Assembly: GCA_019925095.2 (NCBI GenBank)
Contig: CM034412.1
Coordinates: 13,306,001 to 13,370,000, forward strand
Direction: 5' to 3'
DNA length: 64,000 nucleotides
DNA from: Dendrolimus kikuchii
Lineage: Eukaryota > Arthropoda > Insecta > Lepidoptera > Lasiocampidae
Every line of letters begins with the position of its first letter. Within the stretch, counting starts at the first letter, position 1. A program made the position numbers and the translations under genes. The notes beneath the pieces were generated by a model. The model was not told the DNA's origin. It saw only the letters and a program-made list of their open reading frames with translations, and did no database searches. Shown here piece after piece: positions 21,142 through 31,380 of the stretch.

Positions 21142-21243
21142 ATGTCAAAGAGGCAAGTGAGGTGTGTAAGAATAAGCCTAAATGGCACTCTGTTGTTCGT
21201 GCCTACCCCGCAAGGGAACTGGCGTGAAGTTATGTATGTATGT
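21142..21243 (+). mobile_element. (ATGT)n-tailed LINE, 5'-truncated copy 4
   Basis: Starts at ATGTCAAAGAGGCAAGTGAG and ends in the tail. Flanked by ATTTCTATCAA at 21131-21141 and 21244-21254. Second independent insertion of the family in the same arm. Confidence 0.9.
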
Positions 21244-21430
21244 ATTTCTATCAATATAATGCACGTATTTCGTAATTAATTGTATTGTTTATTAATTTTT
21301 TAACTAAATGACGGGTTTCCGATAATTTTAGAGTCCTTATTATACGATATCAAACCATATTTATAGTCTTTAAATACAAAAAATGCATAATTTTCAGGTT
21401 CCGAGTTTTTTCACTTTTACCCAAATTTGT

Positions 21431-21924
21431 GTTTAAAGTACAAAATACTGTTGTGTATAAATAACTGATGTTGGGGCTTCATCAGCGTTAGTATTAAGGA
21501 TTTATTCTACGTCCGAAAGCCTCTTATTTAAAGTGTTACCCATCAGAGACTCGATAAATGAATACTACATATTCATTGATAAGCCTTTGAATAATTAAAG
21601 TATAATTCAGTTAGTAACTTACCTTGATATGAGTACAAGTCCTTGCACAGAAAGCTGAGTACAGAGTAATGTAGCGTAGGTTGCTTATTCTGATTCAAAA
21701 TTAAGCTTTCAACTCTTCTGCTGAAAATGGCATTTTATATTTTTATTGTCGTTACGTGATAAATTTACATGAAATAAACAATCTCACAACCTGATAAGTT
21801 ACCTGTAAACCGAATCATTTCCGGGCATGGCCTGTTTATATAGTGGGTAAGTAGAATTTAATAACAATGGTAGATATCATATGAAACATTTATAGGTTAT
21901 ACCAAAGATATTTTTTTTATGTTT
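21431..21924. other. No gene found
   Basis: Unassigned AT-rich sequence. Confidence 0.35.
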
Positions 21925-22190
21925 AAGGCTTGGCAACTAGGCCTTTAAGCCAGGCGCATTTGTATTGTAGGCTACAATGTACACCATTCAACGGAGTTCT
22001 TGTGAAAACTCGAAAGGCCACATTTGGCTATATAGTTCACGTTTCTCGCAAAAACACATAATTACTACTCAAAAACTATCAATATCCTACAACTATTGTT
22101 CATTTTAGAGTAATTTTACACATTTTTAAAAAATAAAACTGCACAGCACAACGTCTCCTGTCAGTTCCCGCCAAGAACTCGTTATAACAA
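21925..22190 (-). mobile_element. Short retroposon 'P', copy 1
   Basis: A T-run then GTTTAAGGCTTGGCAACTAG, GAAAACTCGAAAGGCCAC, CTATCAATATCCTAC and AGTTCCCGCCAAGAACTC. It is the reverse complement of 23813-24075 at high identity. Read on the minus strand it ends in an A-run, as expected of a retroposon tail. Family unknown. Confidence 0.75.
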
Positions 22191-22330
22191 AGAGAATTGT
22201 TGGGTCATGTCAGTGATGTGGTAATAGTAGACATCGCTGTATCCGATCATATTCGATTAGATGAATCGATACACGTTGTTATGCGCAATATACATACATA
22301 CAAGCATGTTACAATATAGCATGAGAAATA

Positions 22331-22640
22331 CATACATACATACATACATAACTTCACGCCAGTTCCCTTGCGGGGTAGGCACGGACAACAGAGCGCCATT
22401 TAGGCCCATTCTTACACACCTCACTTGCTTCTTTGACATTCATAACTCTTGTCATGCACACTCGTCTGTTCTTAAGGCTCCTGACATCACCCTCCGCTAG
22501 TACACGATCAATTTGATCATGGAAGCTGTGTCGTGGCCTTCCACGACTTCTGCATCCATCCACTTTTGCATTGTATATCTGTTTAGTCATTCTTTCATCA
22601 TGCATTCTTTCCACATGCCCGAACCACCGGAGCATTCCTT
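22331..22640 (-). mobile_element. (ATGT)n-tailed LINE, 5'-truncated copy 5
   Basis: Minus-strand codons MLRWFGHVERMHDERMTKQ to YPARELA stop, then tail. Perfect 12-bp duplication GCATGAGAAATA at 22319-22330 and 22641-22652. Confidence 0.93.
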
Positions 22641-22677
22641 GCATGAGAAATATATATATATATTTTTAGTAAAATTA

Positions 22678-22838
22678 CATACATACATACATACATACAT
22701 AACTTCACGCCAGTTCCCTTGCGGGGTAGGCACGAACAACAGAGCGCCATTTAGGCTTATTCTTACACACCTCACTTGCTTCTTTGACATTCATAACTCT
22801 TGTCATGCACGCTCGTCTGTTCTTAAGGCTCCTGACAA
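22678..22838 (-). mobile_element. (ATGT)n-tailed LINE, 5'-truncated copy 6
   Basis: Ends the coding part at SLKNRR. Flanked by TAAAATTA at 22670-22677 and 22839-22846. Inserted next to or into repeat V. Confidence 0.85.
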
Positions 22839-22839
22839 T

Positions 22840-23060
22840 AAAATTAAACTCATTAAAGTATTCGGGTCGTTTTAGTATTACGCCAAAAGGAAGGTTTGGA
22901 CTGAAAATCAGCGGTGTGTCGGATATTATGTCGGCACAGCAATAAGTTGAGTGCAAACCTTGTCTGCTGAAAATGTGGCGTACAAATTCTCAAAATATGT
23001 TTTTATTTTTAATATATATGTTAGCTATGTAAGTACGTCGCTATTTTTTCAAATAATGTT
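22840..23060 (+). mobile_element. LINE 3' UTR-like repeat 'V', copy 1
   Basis: ATTCGGGTCGTTTTAGTATTAC, GTGTCGGATATTATGTCGGC and GAGTGCAAACCTTGTCTGC match 51845-52085 in reverse. Probably a LINE 3' UTR; no ORF is attached. Confidence 0.7.
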
Positions 23061-23230
23061 TTTTTTTCCTTGATTTCTTTCGATAAAGAATTACACCTAT
23101 ATATACACATACGTTATCTGTCAATGTTTAACGACATTACAATGTCGCATCTTAACGCATTAAGTCCATAGCCGCATCTGCGTGAAACGGCATATATCTG
23201 TAACAATATCCTAGATGAATACGGATACGG

Positions 23231-23552
23231 AGTTTATCCGTGCGGGAACGGAGAAAGAATACGATTCCCTGCGGCCGGACGGCCTGTCGTAAGCGGCGAC
23301 TTAACAACCCACAGCCAAGTGGTAGGGCATTTGCCCGACTGGATGGCAACCACCCCTGGTCTAAAGTATGCCGCCATAACAACCTTGAGTTGTGTTTCGG
23401 CAGTAGTGAACAGGTTCCAGTCTCCCTTAAGAGAGCAGCAGCGCATTTGTAGCAACTTTGGTGTTGCAAATGTCTATAGGCGATGGTAACCACTTTCCAT
23501 CAAGTGGGCCGTCTGCCCATCTGCTGATCTCCTGCAATAAAAAAAAAATGAA
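23231..23552 (+). mobile_element. Retroposon family S, full-length copy
   Basis: About 320 bp from TTATCCGTGCGGGAACGG to CTCCTGCAATAAAAAAAAA. It shows head (GTCGTAAGCGGCGAC), middle (GGTGGTAGGGCATTTGCCCG and GAACAGGTTCCAGTCTCCC) and 3' module (GATGGTAACCACTTTCC and GGGCCGTCTGCC). GGTTCCAGTCT resembles a Pol III B box, but an A box is not obvious. Short frames across it are artefacts shared by all copies. Confidence 0.92.
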
Positions 23553-23812
23553 GCCCCACTAAAGTCAACTACGTTACCGTTCAACGTTCAAACGGACATT
23601 TTTAAAAACACAGTACCAATCAGTTTCTGTCAAGAGTAAATAGAGAATTCAAAGCCGTGTTTGGCTTACCTCGAAGCCTCGTTAAGCCCACCTAACAAGC
23701 CAGCACTCGTTTAAAATCTATACGAATCGATATACTGTAATACAGATTAGTGTTTATACTGAAATTTAGGTCAGACTCTGTGGAACACATCGTCGATTAT
23801 TACCTAAAGAGA

Positions 23813-24075
23813 GTTTTTGGCGGGAACTGAAAGGAGATGTTGTGCTGTGCAGTTTTATTTTTTAAAAATGTGTAAAATTACTCTAAAATGAACAATAGTC
23901 GTAGGATATTGATAGTTTTTGAGTAGTAATTATGTGTTTTGCGAGTAATGTGAACTATATAGCCAAATGTGGCCTTTCGAGTTTTCACAAGAACTCCATT
24001 GAATGACGTCGATTGTAGCCTACAATACAACGGCGCCTGGCTTAAAGGCCTAGTTGCCAAGCCTTAAACATTAAA
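23813..24075 (+). mobile_element. Short retroposon 'P', copy 2
   Basis: Inverted partner of 21925-22190, from GAGTTTTTGGCGGGAACT to GCCTTAAACATTAAAAAAA. The two A-tails point outward. Confidence 0.75.
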
Positions 24076-24214
24076 AAAAAAATGTTACCTAAATATTGTC
24101 AACGTAATCAAAATACACAGGGTAGAAACTTTCAGCGGTGTAGTAAGATGAAATACCTTAGCCATTGCAGCCACAAAAAAAAGGTCTTAGGACACTTAAT
24201 ATTATCTTAGGTTT

Positions 24215-24417
24215 TCGCGACTTGTATACATAATAAAACTACGTTTTAACGGTTTTTAATATGCGCGGTAATTTTATATGTTTTTGGTTTTTCCGACGTT
24301 TCGGCCACTGAAGCTCGATTGTGAGTGTGGATTGTCATACATTGGGCAAACAAAGAGGAGCATAAAAACACGAGTAAAAGAACACATTGCTGACATGAAA
24401 CACACAAGGTCTACGAA
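24215..24417 (+). pseudogene. Penelope-like element: inverted end plus GIY-YIG fragment
   Basis: Penelope-like elements encode a reverse transcriptase fused to a GIY-YIG endonuclease. 24215-24310 is the PLE terminal sequence in minus orientation (CTACGTTTTAACGG, TTCCGACGTTTCGGCCAC). 24311-24411 is plus-strand coding: CECGLSYIGQTKRSIKTRV then KEHIADMKH, with the Y-I-G and R...EH residues of the nuclease. The reverse transcriptase is absent; the fragment stops where family S sequence starts at 24418. The inverted end directly before coding sequence matches the arrangement at 39507-39597. Confidence 0.88.
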
Positions 24418-24505
24418 GTGTGGGTTGTTTTGTTGCCTCTTACGACAGGCCGCCCCCTGCAGGAAATTTTATTCTTTCTCCGTACCTGCACCGATAAATA
24501 TTAAT
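24418..24505 (-). mobile_element. Retroposon family S, 5' head only
   Basis: GTGGGTTGTTTTGTTGCCTC to CCTGCACCGATAAA is the reverse complement of the S head. Part of the GGCCGGGCGGCC segment is deleted. Confidence 0.8.
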
Positions 24506-24564
24506 ATATAAATATAATACTAATAACATATATAAATATAATACTATTAAATAACAGACTAATA

Positions 24565-24725
24565 TTTTTCTTATAATCAGTGCTGTGTCGGATTATCTCT
24601 CGGCACAGCAATATACTAAGTGCCAACCTCATTTGCGTAATTGCGGCATGCAACAGTAAAATTGTTTCGTTTCATTAACTTAATATTTTTTCTGCGTGTC
24701 GCTTTTGACAAATAAACATTTCCTT
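24565..24725 (+). mobile_element. Repeat 'V'-like fragment
   Basis: GTGCTGTGTCGGATTATCTC and GGCACAGCAATATACTAAGT resemble the V copies; the 3' part has diverged. Confidence 0.6.
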
Positions 24726-24727
24726 TC

Positions 24728-25388
24728 TTATAATATTTTCTTAAGTTTTCGCCACTTGTATACATAATAAAACTACGTTTTAACGGTTTTAAGCGCGGTA
24801 ATTTTATTTGATTTTGGGTTTTCCGACGTTTCGGCCACTTTTCAGTGGCCCTGATCACGGAAGACAAAGATTTCAAGTGTCAACGAGTATTGTTAAAGTT
24901 CTATTTAGCCTACCGCCAACTTGTTAATTTTAATTATTTAGTTTTAATTTTGTTTATGGTTATTATTTACTCTATGGGAGCCTAATCTAATTAACTACCG
25001 CTTCGCAATATGTTATGGCTTGAAGAGAAGAAGCGGTGCAAGAAACTCTTCAGCAAACATGCCTAGCTCTAATAATTTTATATAATATTAAAATGGGTGG
25101 AAGGAAAAATAAAAGTAATTATCAGTCAAGTTGGTTTGTGTTCCGTTGTACGCAGAAAGAGCTCACAGTGTCTTGAGGTCTGGCAGCTGGTTTTTGCTGG
25201 GCTTGGGTCTTAATAGTTTTGATGATTGAATCCCAAACAGGTGGTACTTGCCAACCATCTTCTCTATTGAAATTTGGGTGTTTTTTGATTTCAATAGCCT
25301 CACGCATCATTCTGGGTATGAAACGATTCTCTTTCACGAGGATTTTTGGGTTATTGAATCTAATGTAGTGGTTGGGTTTATCCTTAGG
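24728..25388 (-). pseudogene. Penelope-like element C-terminus and 3' UTR
   Basis: On the minus strand CPKDKPNHYIRFNNPKILV, KENRFIPRMMREAIEIKKHP and NFNREDGWQVPPVWDSIIK lead to RNTNQLD and a stop. This is the conserved tail after the GIY-YIG nuclease. A UTR follows with AGGCATGTTTGCTGAAGAG, GTTGGCGGTAGGCTAAATA, CCACTGAAAAGTGGCC and GAAACGTCGG. The N-terminal RT and the nuclease core are missing. Same family as 12893, 24215, 32868, 38925 and 47355. Confidence 0.9.
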
Positions 25389-25439
25389 ACACTATCCAGC
25401 ATTTTTCGTCAAATTTGGATCCTCATTTACATATTTTAG

Positions 25440-25735
25440 CCGTCGGTAATAGCTTGCGCACGCGCCCCTAATTCAAAGGACATGGGTTTGATCCTGGCCG
25501 GAACGCATGCACCACTTAGGCAGTTTTCTGACCTAACAAACTACCACTAACAACGGTGAAGAAAAACATCGTGATGCAACCTGCACATCGAGATAACCGA
25601 TGTGTCAAACCTGCCAAGTCGCCTTGGGCAAGCGTGGCGGGTATACTGTCCGTTCCCCCCTACAATGGGAGGCCCGTGCCCAGCAGTGGGACATTTATGG
25701 GCTGTTATTATATATATATATATATTTATATATTT
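25440..25735 (+). mobile_element. tRNA-derived SINE with LINE-type tail
   Basis: The head has GTAATAGCTTGCGCACGCG and a good B box, GGTTTGATCC, as in tRNA genes. The body ends with GAGGCCCGTGCCCAGCAGTG and GGACATTTATGGGCTGTTAT, a lepidopteran LINE 3' end, then TA repeats. Retrotransposition probably depended on the LINE sharing that tail. Confidence 0.85.
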
Positions 25736-25739
25736 TCAA

Positions 25740-26264
25740 AAATGTACAGATAGCAAGAAAATGGGCATTTTGTGCATCTTAGAGCGCTACTACGTCGTGT
25801 GCATCGGATTGAAGCCGGAGTAAGACTCTGCACTTGATCAAAGTCGGAGTAGGAATGTGGTTTCGTCGTTCCGCTCACACGCTTTTATATTCGAGCGATG
25901 ACAGAACGAGCCGAGCATTGGGGTGATGGATACAAACTACCCTCTATTACTATTCTACCACAAGTAAACAAACTCGTTAAAATAGTACAATAATCACCTC
26001 TCTGGCACAAAGTAAACAGACAAAAGCAATTTAGCGTAAGACTGAATTAATTTAACGCTACGAACATAATAGCAGAAGCGAGTACTCGATCAAGTTACTT
26101 GAGTGGGGGCTAACCAGGTTAAATAACTTTACCAAGGATCGTGAACTTGCGGTGTTTAGTTTAGTAAGATAAAGGTTAGCATACTGTTATTTAGTTTATT
26201 GGACTACGAGAGGTTTTTTTTAAATAAATCGACTACGTTTGTTTGCTTGAACGCACTAATTTGA
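25740..26264. other. No gene found
   Basis: Unassigned. Confidence 0.35.
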
Positions 26265-26600
26265 AAAGATCTTTCAGTGTTAGATAGCCTATTTATCGAG
26301 AAAGGCTCTCTCTTTTCTTTCACCATATCCCAATTACTTGGGGTCGGCACAATATGTCTTTTCCTTCCACACTCTTCTATTCTGACATACCTCTTCTGTC
26401 ACACCGCAGTCATCAACACAATCCATCCATCTTTTTTTTGGTCTACCTTTAAATTTGTACCCATCGTTTCAAAATCGGGGTTTTTTTTTCCTTTTGAGAA
26501 CTTCCGCTAAGATCGTGAAGAATGTTTCAAAATCGGGTTTTTTTTCCTTTCGAGGGCTTCCGCTGCGTGCGCTTCGTAAACGGTTAAAGTTTCGCAAAAA
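26265..26600 (-). mobile_element. RTE-like 3' end (family U) with an internal LINE fragment
   Basis: GATAGCCTATTTATCGAGAAAG and AATGTTTCAAAATCGGG are the inverse of the U modules at 32518 and 48375. At about 26317-26463 lies a fragment (TTGGGGTCGGCACAATATG, CCATCCATC...GGTCTACCTTTAA) also found at 54690-54865, the C-terminal coding end of another LINE. Confidence 0.7.
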
Positions 26601-26814
26601 TCATGTGTGATAGAATTCTTCCCCTTCATGGACCTCTATAACATACTTCAGTGTTCCCCTTTAAAAGTTCTAAAAAAAAGTCCACGACAGCATATGTCTA
26701 TGTTTTAAGGTTGGCTCACTATAACCTTTTTTATGCTAACCAAATTTGTTCTAAAATAATGCATTTTTTGCGAAGGTGTTTTTATAAACATGATATTAAT
26801 CCTTATCCAACCTT

Positions 26815-27217
26815 TTTGATTGTCTTATTTTGTTTACTTATTTATTAGCATACCGGCCATTGTCCTATTGTACTCGTTTATGGCCGTTTGCAGGCATAAT
26901 TAGCCAGGTGTGTGGATTACGATTTCTAGGAAATTAAGTAGACAATACAGGCGGGCACACTTGTATTTGTGAAGTATAAAACGACGGCAGGATGGAGAGA
27001 GGAGGCAGTCGAGCGAGAACCACGACCAAGGCAAGACTTGTGTACATTCGATAATCTATTAAGTGACGGACTTTGCGCGCGTTATTGAACCGCGCATTAC
27101 GTTTGGACTGATTGTGTTCAGTTATATTTGTACCTGTATTATATGTGTTTGTATAGTTTTAACAAATTCTATAGTAATTCCAACGGCATTTTAATTCGAG
27201 TCCTGTAACTCGTGACA
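26815..27217 (+). mobile_element. Solo LTR, family TGTTACGA, copy D (5' partial)
   Basis: Shares CGTTTATGGCCGTTTGCAGG, GAAGTATAAAACGACGGCAGG and GAGTCCTGTAACTCGTGACA with copy E, and ends before ATAT. The first 80-100 bp are missing or diverged. Confidence 0.8.
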
Positions 27218-27346
27218 ATATATTTTTTTCTATCGTCTGTTCAACCCCGATACTGTTCGGGCATCTAACATACATATGTATAAATAAGGCTTATCTAATA
27301 CTTTTTAAAATTACTTAGAATCTAGTTTAAAATTGCTGTACCCCAT

Positions 27347-27424
27347 ATATAATATTTTATTAAGTTTTCACTAATTAGTACGCATAATAAAACTACGTTT
27401 CAACGATTTTAAGCGCACTGTTTT
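27347..27424 (-). mobile_element. Penelope-like element terminal fragment
   Basis: ATAATATTTTATTAAGTTTTC, GTACGCATAATAAAACTACG and TTTCAACGATTTTAAGCGC match the PLE ends at 24728 and 38935. Confidence 0.7.
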
Positions 27425-27426
27425 AA

Positions 27427-27956
27427 TTTATAACATATAGGCTTCCTGATGGAATGACTCTAGTTCCCTAGCGACGTGGCAAACCTTTGGTATGGGATAC
27501 GACCTTGCGTGGACACGTTGCCCGCATCGCGTTTACTAAACACATCTAGATCAGCTGGTTCGGCAGCGAAGCAAATATGCAAGCCTTGGTGAGAGTTATA
27601 ATATGTTTGTGCCCTTTGCTGTTGACACGCTTGGACCGTGGGGTCCTTTTTTTATTGCAGGAGATCAGTCGACAGGCAGACGGCCCACTTGACAGAAAGC
27701 GGTTACCATCGCCTATGGACATTTGCAACACCAAAGTTGCTACAAATGCGCTGCTGCTCTCTTAAGGGAGGGTCCTGACGCCATGAGCCTCTACAAAGAT
27801 ATTTCGAAACGACTTGTTGACTCTTCGGGAGATCAGAGGGCTGGTTCCTACCTCGGACAACGGATCAGTATGGCGATCCAGCGAGGTAACGTGGCCGGCC
27901 TTCTAAGAACCTTACCCATTGACTTCGATGAACTAGGCTCAGTATTCTACATATAG
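27427..27956 (+). pseudogene. GPWG-domain protein fragment (RT-associated C-terminus), split by a retroposon
   Basis: Reading frames with several stops give PDGMTLVP, LVWDTT, then FVPFAVDTLGPWGP. After a 122-bp retroposon the frame resumes as DAMSLYKDISKRLVDSSGDQ and RAGSYLGQRISMAIQRGNVA. Removing the insertion and one GGGTCCT copy restores LGPWGPDAMS exactly. This C-terminal block occurs, as I recall, in many metazoan reverse-transcriptase-containing repeat proteins; the precise element class is not certain. It is decayed. Confidence 0.75.
27648..27769 (-). mobile_element. Retroposon family S, 5'-truncated, with target duplication
   Basis: T-run, TTGCAGGAGATCAGTCGACA ... GCTGCTCTCTTAAGG. 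Flanked by GGGTCCT at 27641-27647 and 27770-27776. Inserted inside the GPWG-domain fragment. Confidence 0.92.
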
Positions 27957-28235
27957 TCTTAAGGGATTAAAAGTAGACTATAATAAAAGCTAAGTTTCCT
28001 TCAATGTACTAATTTCCAGACAATATATTTATATTAATTACCCAATATATAAAAATAAATTTAATCCTATTACTATTTAATAAATAATTTTAATCCTAGA
28101 ATCATTGTCTACGACAAGGTGTCGCTAGATGGCACTAAACCATTATACAAATGGCAACACTAAAATGTTGTGCAATTTATATTACATAGAGTGGTAACAC
28201 TAAATAAAAGTCTTCTTGAAAATGCATAGTTATTG

Positions 28236-28474
28236 ATTTTTTTTTTATTGCAGGAGTTCAGCAGACAGGCAGACGGCCCACTTGATGCAAAGCGGTTACC
28301 ATGGCCCATGGACATTTGCAACACCAAACGTTCTAGAAATGCGCTGCTGCTCTCTTAAAAGAGACTGGAACCTGGTCACTAATGCCGGCACACAACACAA
28401 GGTTGTTATGGCGGCATACTCTAGACCAGGGGTAGTCGCTATCCAGTCGACCAAATACTCTACCACCTGGCAAA
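28236..28474 (-). mobile_element. Retroposon family S, starts at the GCCAGGTGG point
   Basis: From the T-run through GTCTGCC-complement modules to CTACCACCTGGC. It lacks the head. Confidence 0.88.
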
Positions 28475-28524
28475 ACCTGACATTTTACAAGCTTTTATTT
28501 AACTTGCAATGGATGTACCTATGT

Positions 28525-28760
28525 ATGTATGTAGCTTCGGGTGGAATCTTGCAAGTTAAATTTGACCAACTTCCCGGTTTCCGATTGAGTTGAAATTTTG
28601 CACGCATATGTATATCGCGTGACAATGCAATAATATGGTACCATGGAGCTGATCTGATGATGGAGTCGAAAGGAGGCCATAGGAACTCCTGTACTAAACA
28701 AGATAGACCCGTCGTGTTTGGGCTCGTTTTACTTGTCTTGGCTAGCACTCTGCGGCTACA
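28525..28760. repeat. Probable lepidopteran interspersed repeat
   Basis: CAACTTCCCGGTTTCCGATT, GTGACAATGCAATAATATGG and GAGCTGATCTGATGATGGAG are recalled as a common lepidopteran repeat; only one copy is seen in this window. Confidence 0.4.
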
Positions 28761-28984
28761 TGATATCCAGGATCTCAAAAGCTTGTATTTAAAAACATGT
28801 TGAAAAAAGCTTATTTCTAACAACCTAGAAATCCACGTAAATCAACTTAACCGCCGAATCAAGCTTCCCAAATAATGAAGCAAAAAATCACGATGTTTAT
28901 TTTTCTATTTACGGAATAAACCGTCCCATTTGTAATAGAGTGTATAATAAAGATTTCTCTGTAATTATGTTTCACTTCGATATT

Positions 28985-29248
28985 TTGCAGGGTTATATAT
29001 TTAATATCATTATATTAATACGTAAAGCAAAAACTTTGTACCCCTTTTTACGAAAATTGCGCGGATGGAGGAGTATGAAATTTCGTATAGTTATAGTTTA
29101 TATAGAGAAGGAGTGCAGAATGCTAATATTTTACATCACACACACTACCATGTATTTGACACACACACGCATATATACTCTTTTGTTTATTGTCAAAGTC
29201 AAATTAACAGTGTAGCCTTGGCGAAATCTGTAATTATAGAAGTATTCT
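28985..29248 (+). mobile_element. Repeat 'Y', copy 1
   Basis: GCAAAAACTTTGTACCCC, AAAATTGCGCGGATGGAGG and TCTTTTGTTTATTG match 55500-55640 plus 55874-55965 in reverse. Probably an RTE-like 3' region. Confidence 0.65.
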
Positions 29249-29251
29249 TTG

Positions 29252-29561
29252 GTAAGGAAAGCAATGCTCCGGTGGTTCGGGCATGTGGAAAGAATGCATG
29301 ATGAAAGAATGACTAAACAGATATACAATGCAAAAGTGGATGGATGCAGAAGTCGTGGAAGGCCACGACACACCTTCCATGATCAAATTAATCGTGTACT
29401 AGCGGAGGGTGATGTCAGGAGCCTTAAGAACAGACGAGTGTGCATGACAACAGTTATGAATGTCAAAGCAGCAAGTGAGGTGTGTAAGAATGGGCCTAAA
29501 TGGCGCTCTGTTGTTCGTGCCTACCTCGCCAGGGAACTGGCGTGAAGTTATGTATGTATGT
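29252..29561 (+). pseudogene. (ATGT)n-tailed LINE, 5'-truncated copy 7
   Basis: About 98 codons are open, MLRWFGHVERMHDERMTKQ to YLARELA and a stop, then GTTATGTATGTATG. TCTTTG flanks both ends. It is the only long plus-strand copy of the family. Confidence 0.88.
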
Positions 29562-29924
29562 CTTTGAAAACAGAATCCTAATAATGTTGAAAATTATAAT
29601 TTAAATTAATTATGGTCGAATTTCTTAAAATAGACGACTGTCATTGCTATGACATTAGTGACACATTTATTATTCCTACCAGCGACAATAAACCGATCTG
29701 TAACAAACTTCAAAAATAAAACAGATAATAAAATTGTCTTGCCACAAACAAATAAACAAGGTGCTAAATTGATCTAGGCCAAAATCTTTATAGATATTAC
29801 GGCTGTGGCCAGACGAGATGTCACTTGCTGTGGGGCCACTAAACACGAGGGCCACTCTTGACCCGCATTCGGGGCCCCATCTAGGGTTGTGCGTACCCGT
29901 AATTAAACATTTATATACAACTAG
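29562..29924. other. No gene found
   Basis: Unassigned; a GC-richer stretch at about 29800-29890 resembles nothing else here. Confidence 0.35.
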
Positions 29925-30185
29925 CGGCCCCGACAGACGTTGTCCTGCTCTGAAAAAATAAAAATCTAGGACCCCATCCTAGCGCCACCTACCGGTTCCA
30001 ATTGCGAATCTAAACCATCCGGGAACCCACTCAACACACAAAAACAAAATCGCTCCAGGTGATTAGGAGTATTCTAGAACCCGATCTCAGCGCCACCTAC
30101 CGGTTCCAACGGGATAAAAAGTCGGTACAGCCGTTCTTGAGTTATGAATAGTGTAACTAACACGACTTTCTTTTATGTATATGGA
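29925..30185 (+). mobile_element. RTE-like 3' end, ACTAGCGGCCCCGACA subtype
   Basis: Starts ACTAGCGGCCCCGACAGACG. Two similar units each carry AGCGCCACCTACCGGTTCCA (about 29982 and 30088). Inverse of 46720-46940, which has the same internal duplication. Confidence 0.75.
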
Positions 30186-30404
30186 TTAACAAAACCAATA
30201 TATAAATTATTATAATGCTCGGGCCTCACCTGCGATTATGTTAGTAATTGACTGTGGCCAAATACGGCTTATTTATAGCGTTAAAAATAACGCATTTAAC
30301 GAATAGCTAGCTACATTAGTGATAGATGTAGGCTAATACCCAGTAATACTGTAAGATAACGTAATAAACATGAAATGAATTAGACGAGACAAAAATAGTC
30401 TATA

Positions 30405-30575
30405 CTTACTATACTATAATATTATAAAGAGGTAAAGTTTGTGAGTTTGTGAGGTCGTAGGGAGTAACCTCTGGATCTACTAAACCGATTTTAAAAATTC
30501 TTTTACTGTTAGAAAGCTACGTTAACAGGGAGAGCGGGACAGAGCGCGGGTGAAACCGCGCCGGGCCGTTAGTTA
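30405..30575 (-). mobile_element. RTE-like 3' end (family U)
   Basis: ATAATATTATAAAGAGGTAA, GTGAGTTTGTGAGGTCGTAG and GTGAAACCGCGCCGGGCC are the reverse of the U copy at 55677. Confidence 0.75.
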
Positions 30576-31380
30576 TGTATAAAAAAGTAGAATCTAATAA
30601 ATATTACGAAATAACAAAACATTGTAATATATAAGTTGTTAATAAAAGAAAAAACAGAAATAAAAAGATAAAAAAAGAAATAAAAATATACAAAAAGAAA
30701 AATAAAATGCTGACAAATCGTGTTTGTTAGAAAAGGGAGAGAAAAACAAAAAAAAACCTGGAAGATTAATGGATACCAACGATCTTAATCATAGTGAGTT
30801 AGACTAAGTTTGTAGGATTCTTTATGGTTCTTAAAGAGGCATTCAAATTTATTTTAACTCAATATGAATAACACCGTAAAAATATAGATGTTTGTACTTT
30901 TATTCGTTAAGGGCCATATACATGGACAGAGTTTCTTGCCCCCGATATGATTGTCGAAAGCTAGAAAAAATATGTTATCATGTAATCTAAACATACCATA
31001 ACGCACGTGGAAGGGCGATAATTGCCTAATCATTGAATATTGAGGTCTCGGTGTAAACAAAATACAAAATACCTTGCTCATCACCGAGCTCGAAAGGCTA
31101 GTCTCGCATTGCAAATCGGTACAAACTGATTTATACGATACTCGCATGAACTTGAAACTAGTTTAGACAAGTTTAGAAATCGTAGGCAAATATCTCAATG
31201 CTATTTGTGTCGTAGTGTAAACAAAACTCTTGGTGATAATTACCTTACAATTATCATATGATATACTCGTAGGCGAGTTTTTGTTTTTTGGTTGAATGTA
31301 AACATATCAATGCGATTTTTGTCTAAAGAGTATCGCCTACGAAAATAGTATACGATTTTCGCCCCAAAACGTACGATAAA
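30576..31380. other. No gene recognised
   Basis: A 97-codon minus frame (31147-30854) has no recognisable domain. TCGTAGGCGA (31270) and TCGCCTACGA (31332) are inverted, and GTAAACA motifs recur, so a diverged MITE is possible. Confidence 0.35.

Larger units (their letters stand above)
20426..21430. repeat. Foldback element with arms of about 330 bp
   Basis: 20426-20756 is the reverse complement of 20925-21430 once two LINE insertions in the right arm are removed. Matching landmarks: ACAAATTTGGGTAAA with TTTACCCAAATTTGT, GAAATACGTGCATTATATTG with its complement, and ATTACGGCATT with AATGCCGTAAT. The spacer is about 170 bp. Weaker complementarity continues outward to about 20410 and 21450. 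No transposase is present, so it is a non-autonomous foldback or long-TIR element. Confidence 0.85.

Noticed and set aside
23152..23493. Recurrent 60-120 residue 'proteins' such as RCCSLKGDWNLVTNAGTQLKVV
   Set aside because: They are frames across family S retroposon copies, occur in both orientations and in many copies with different stops, and show no coding constraint.
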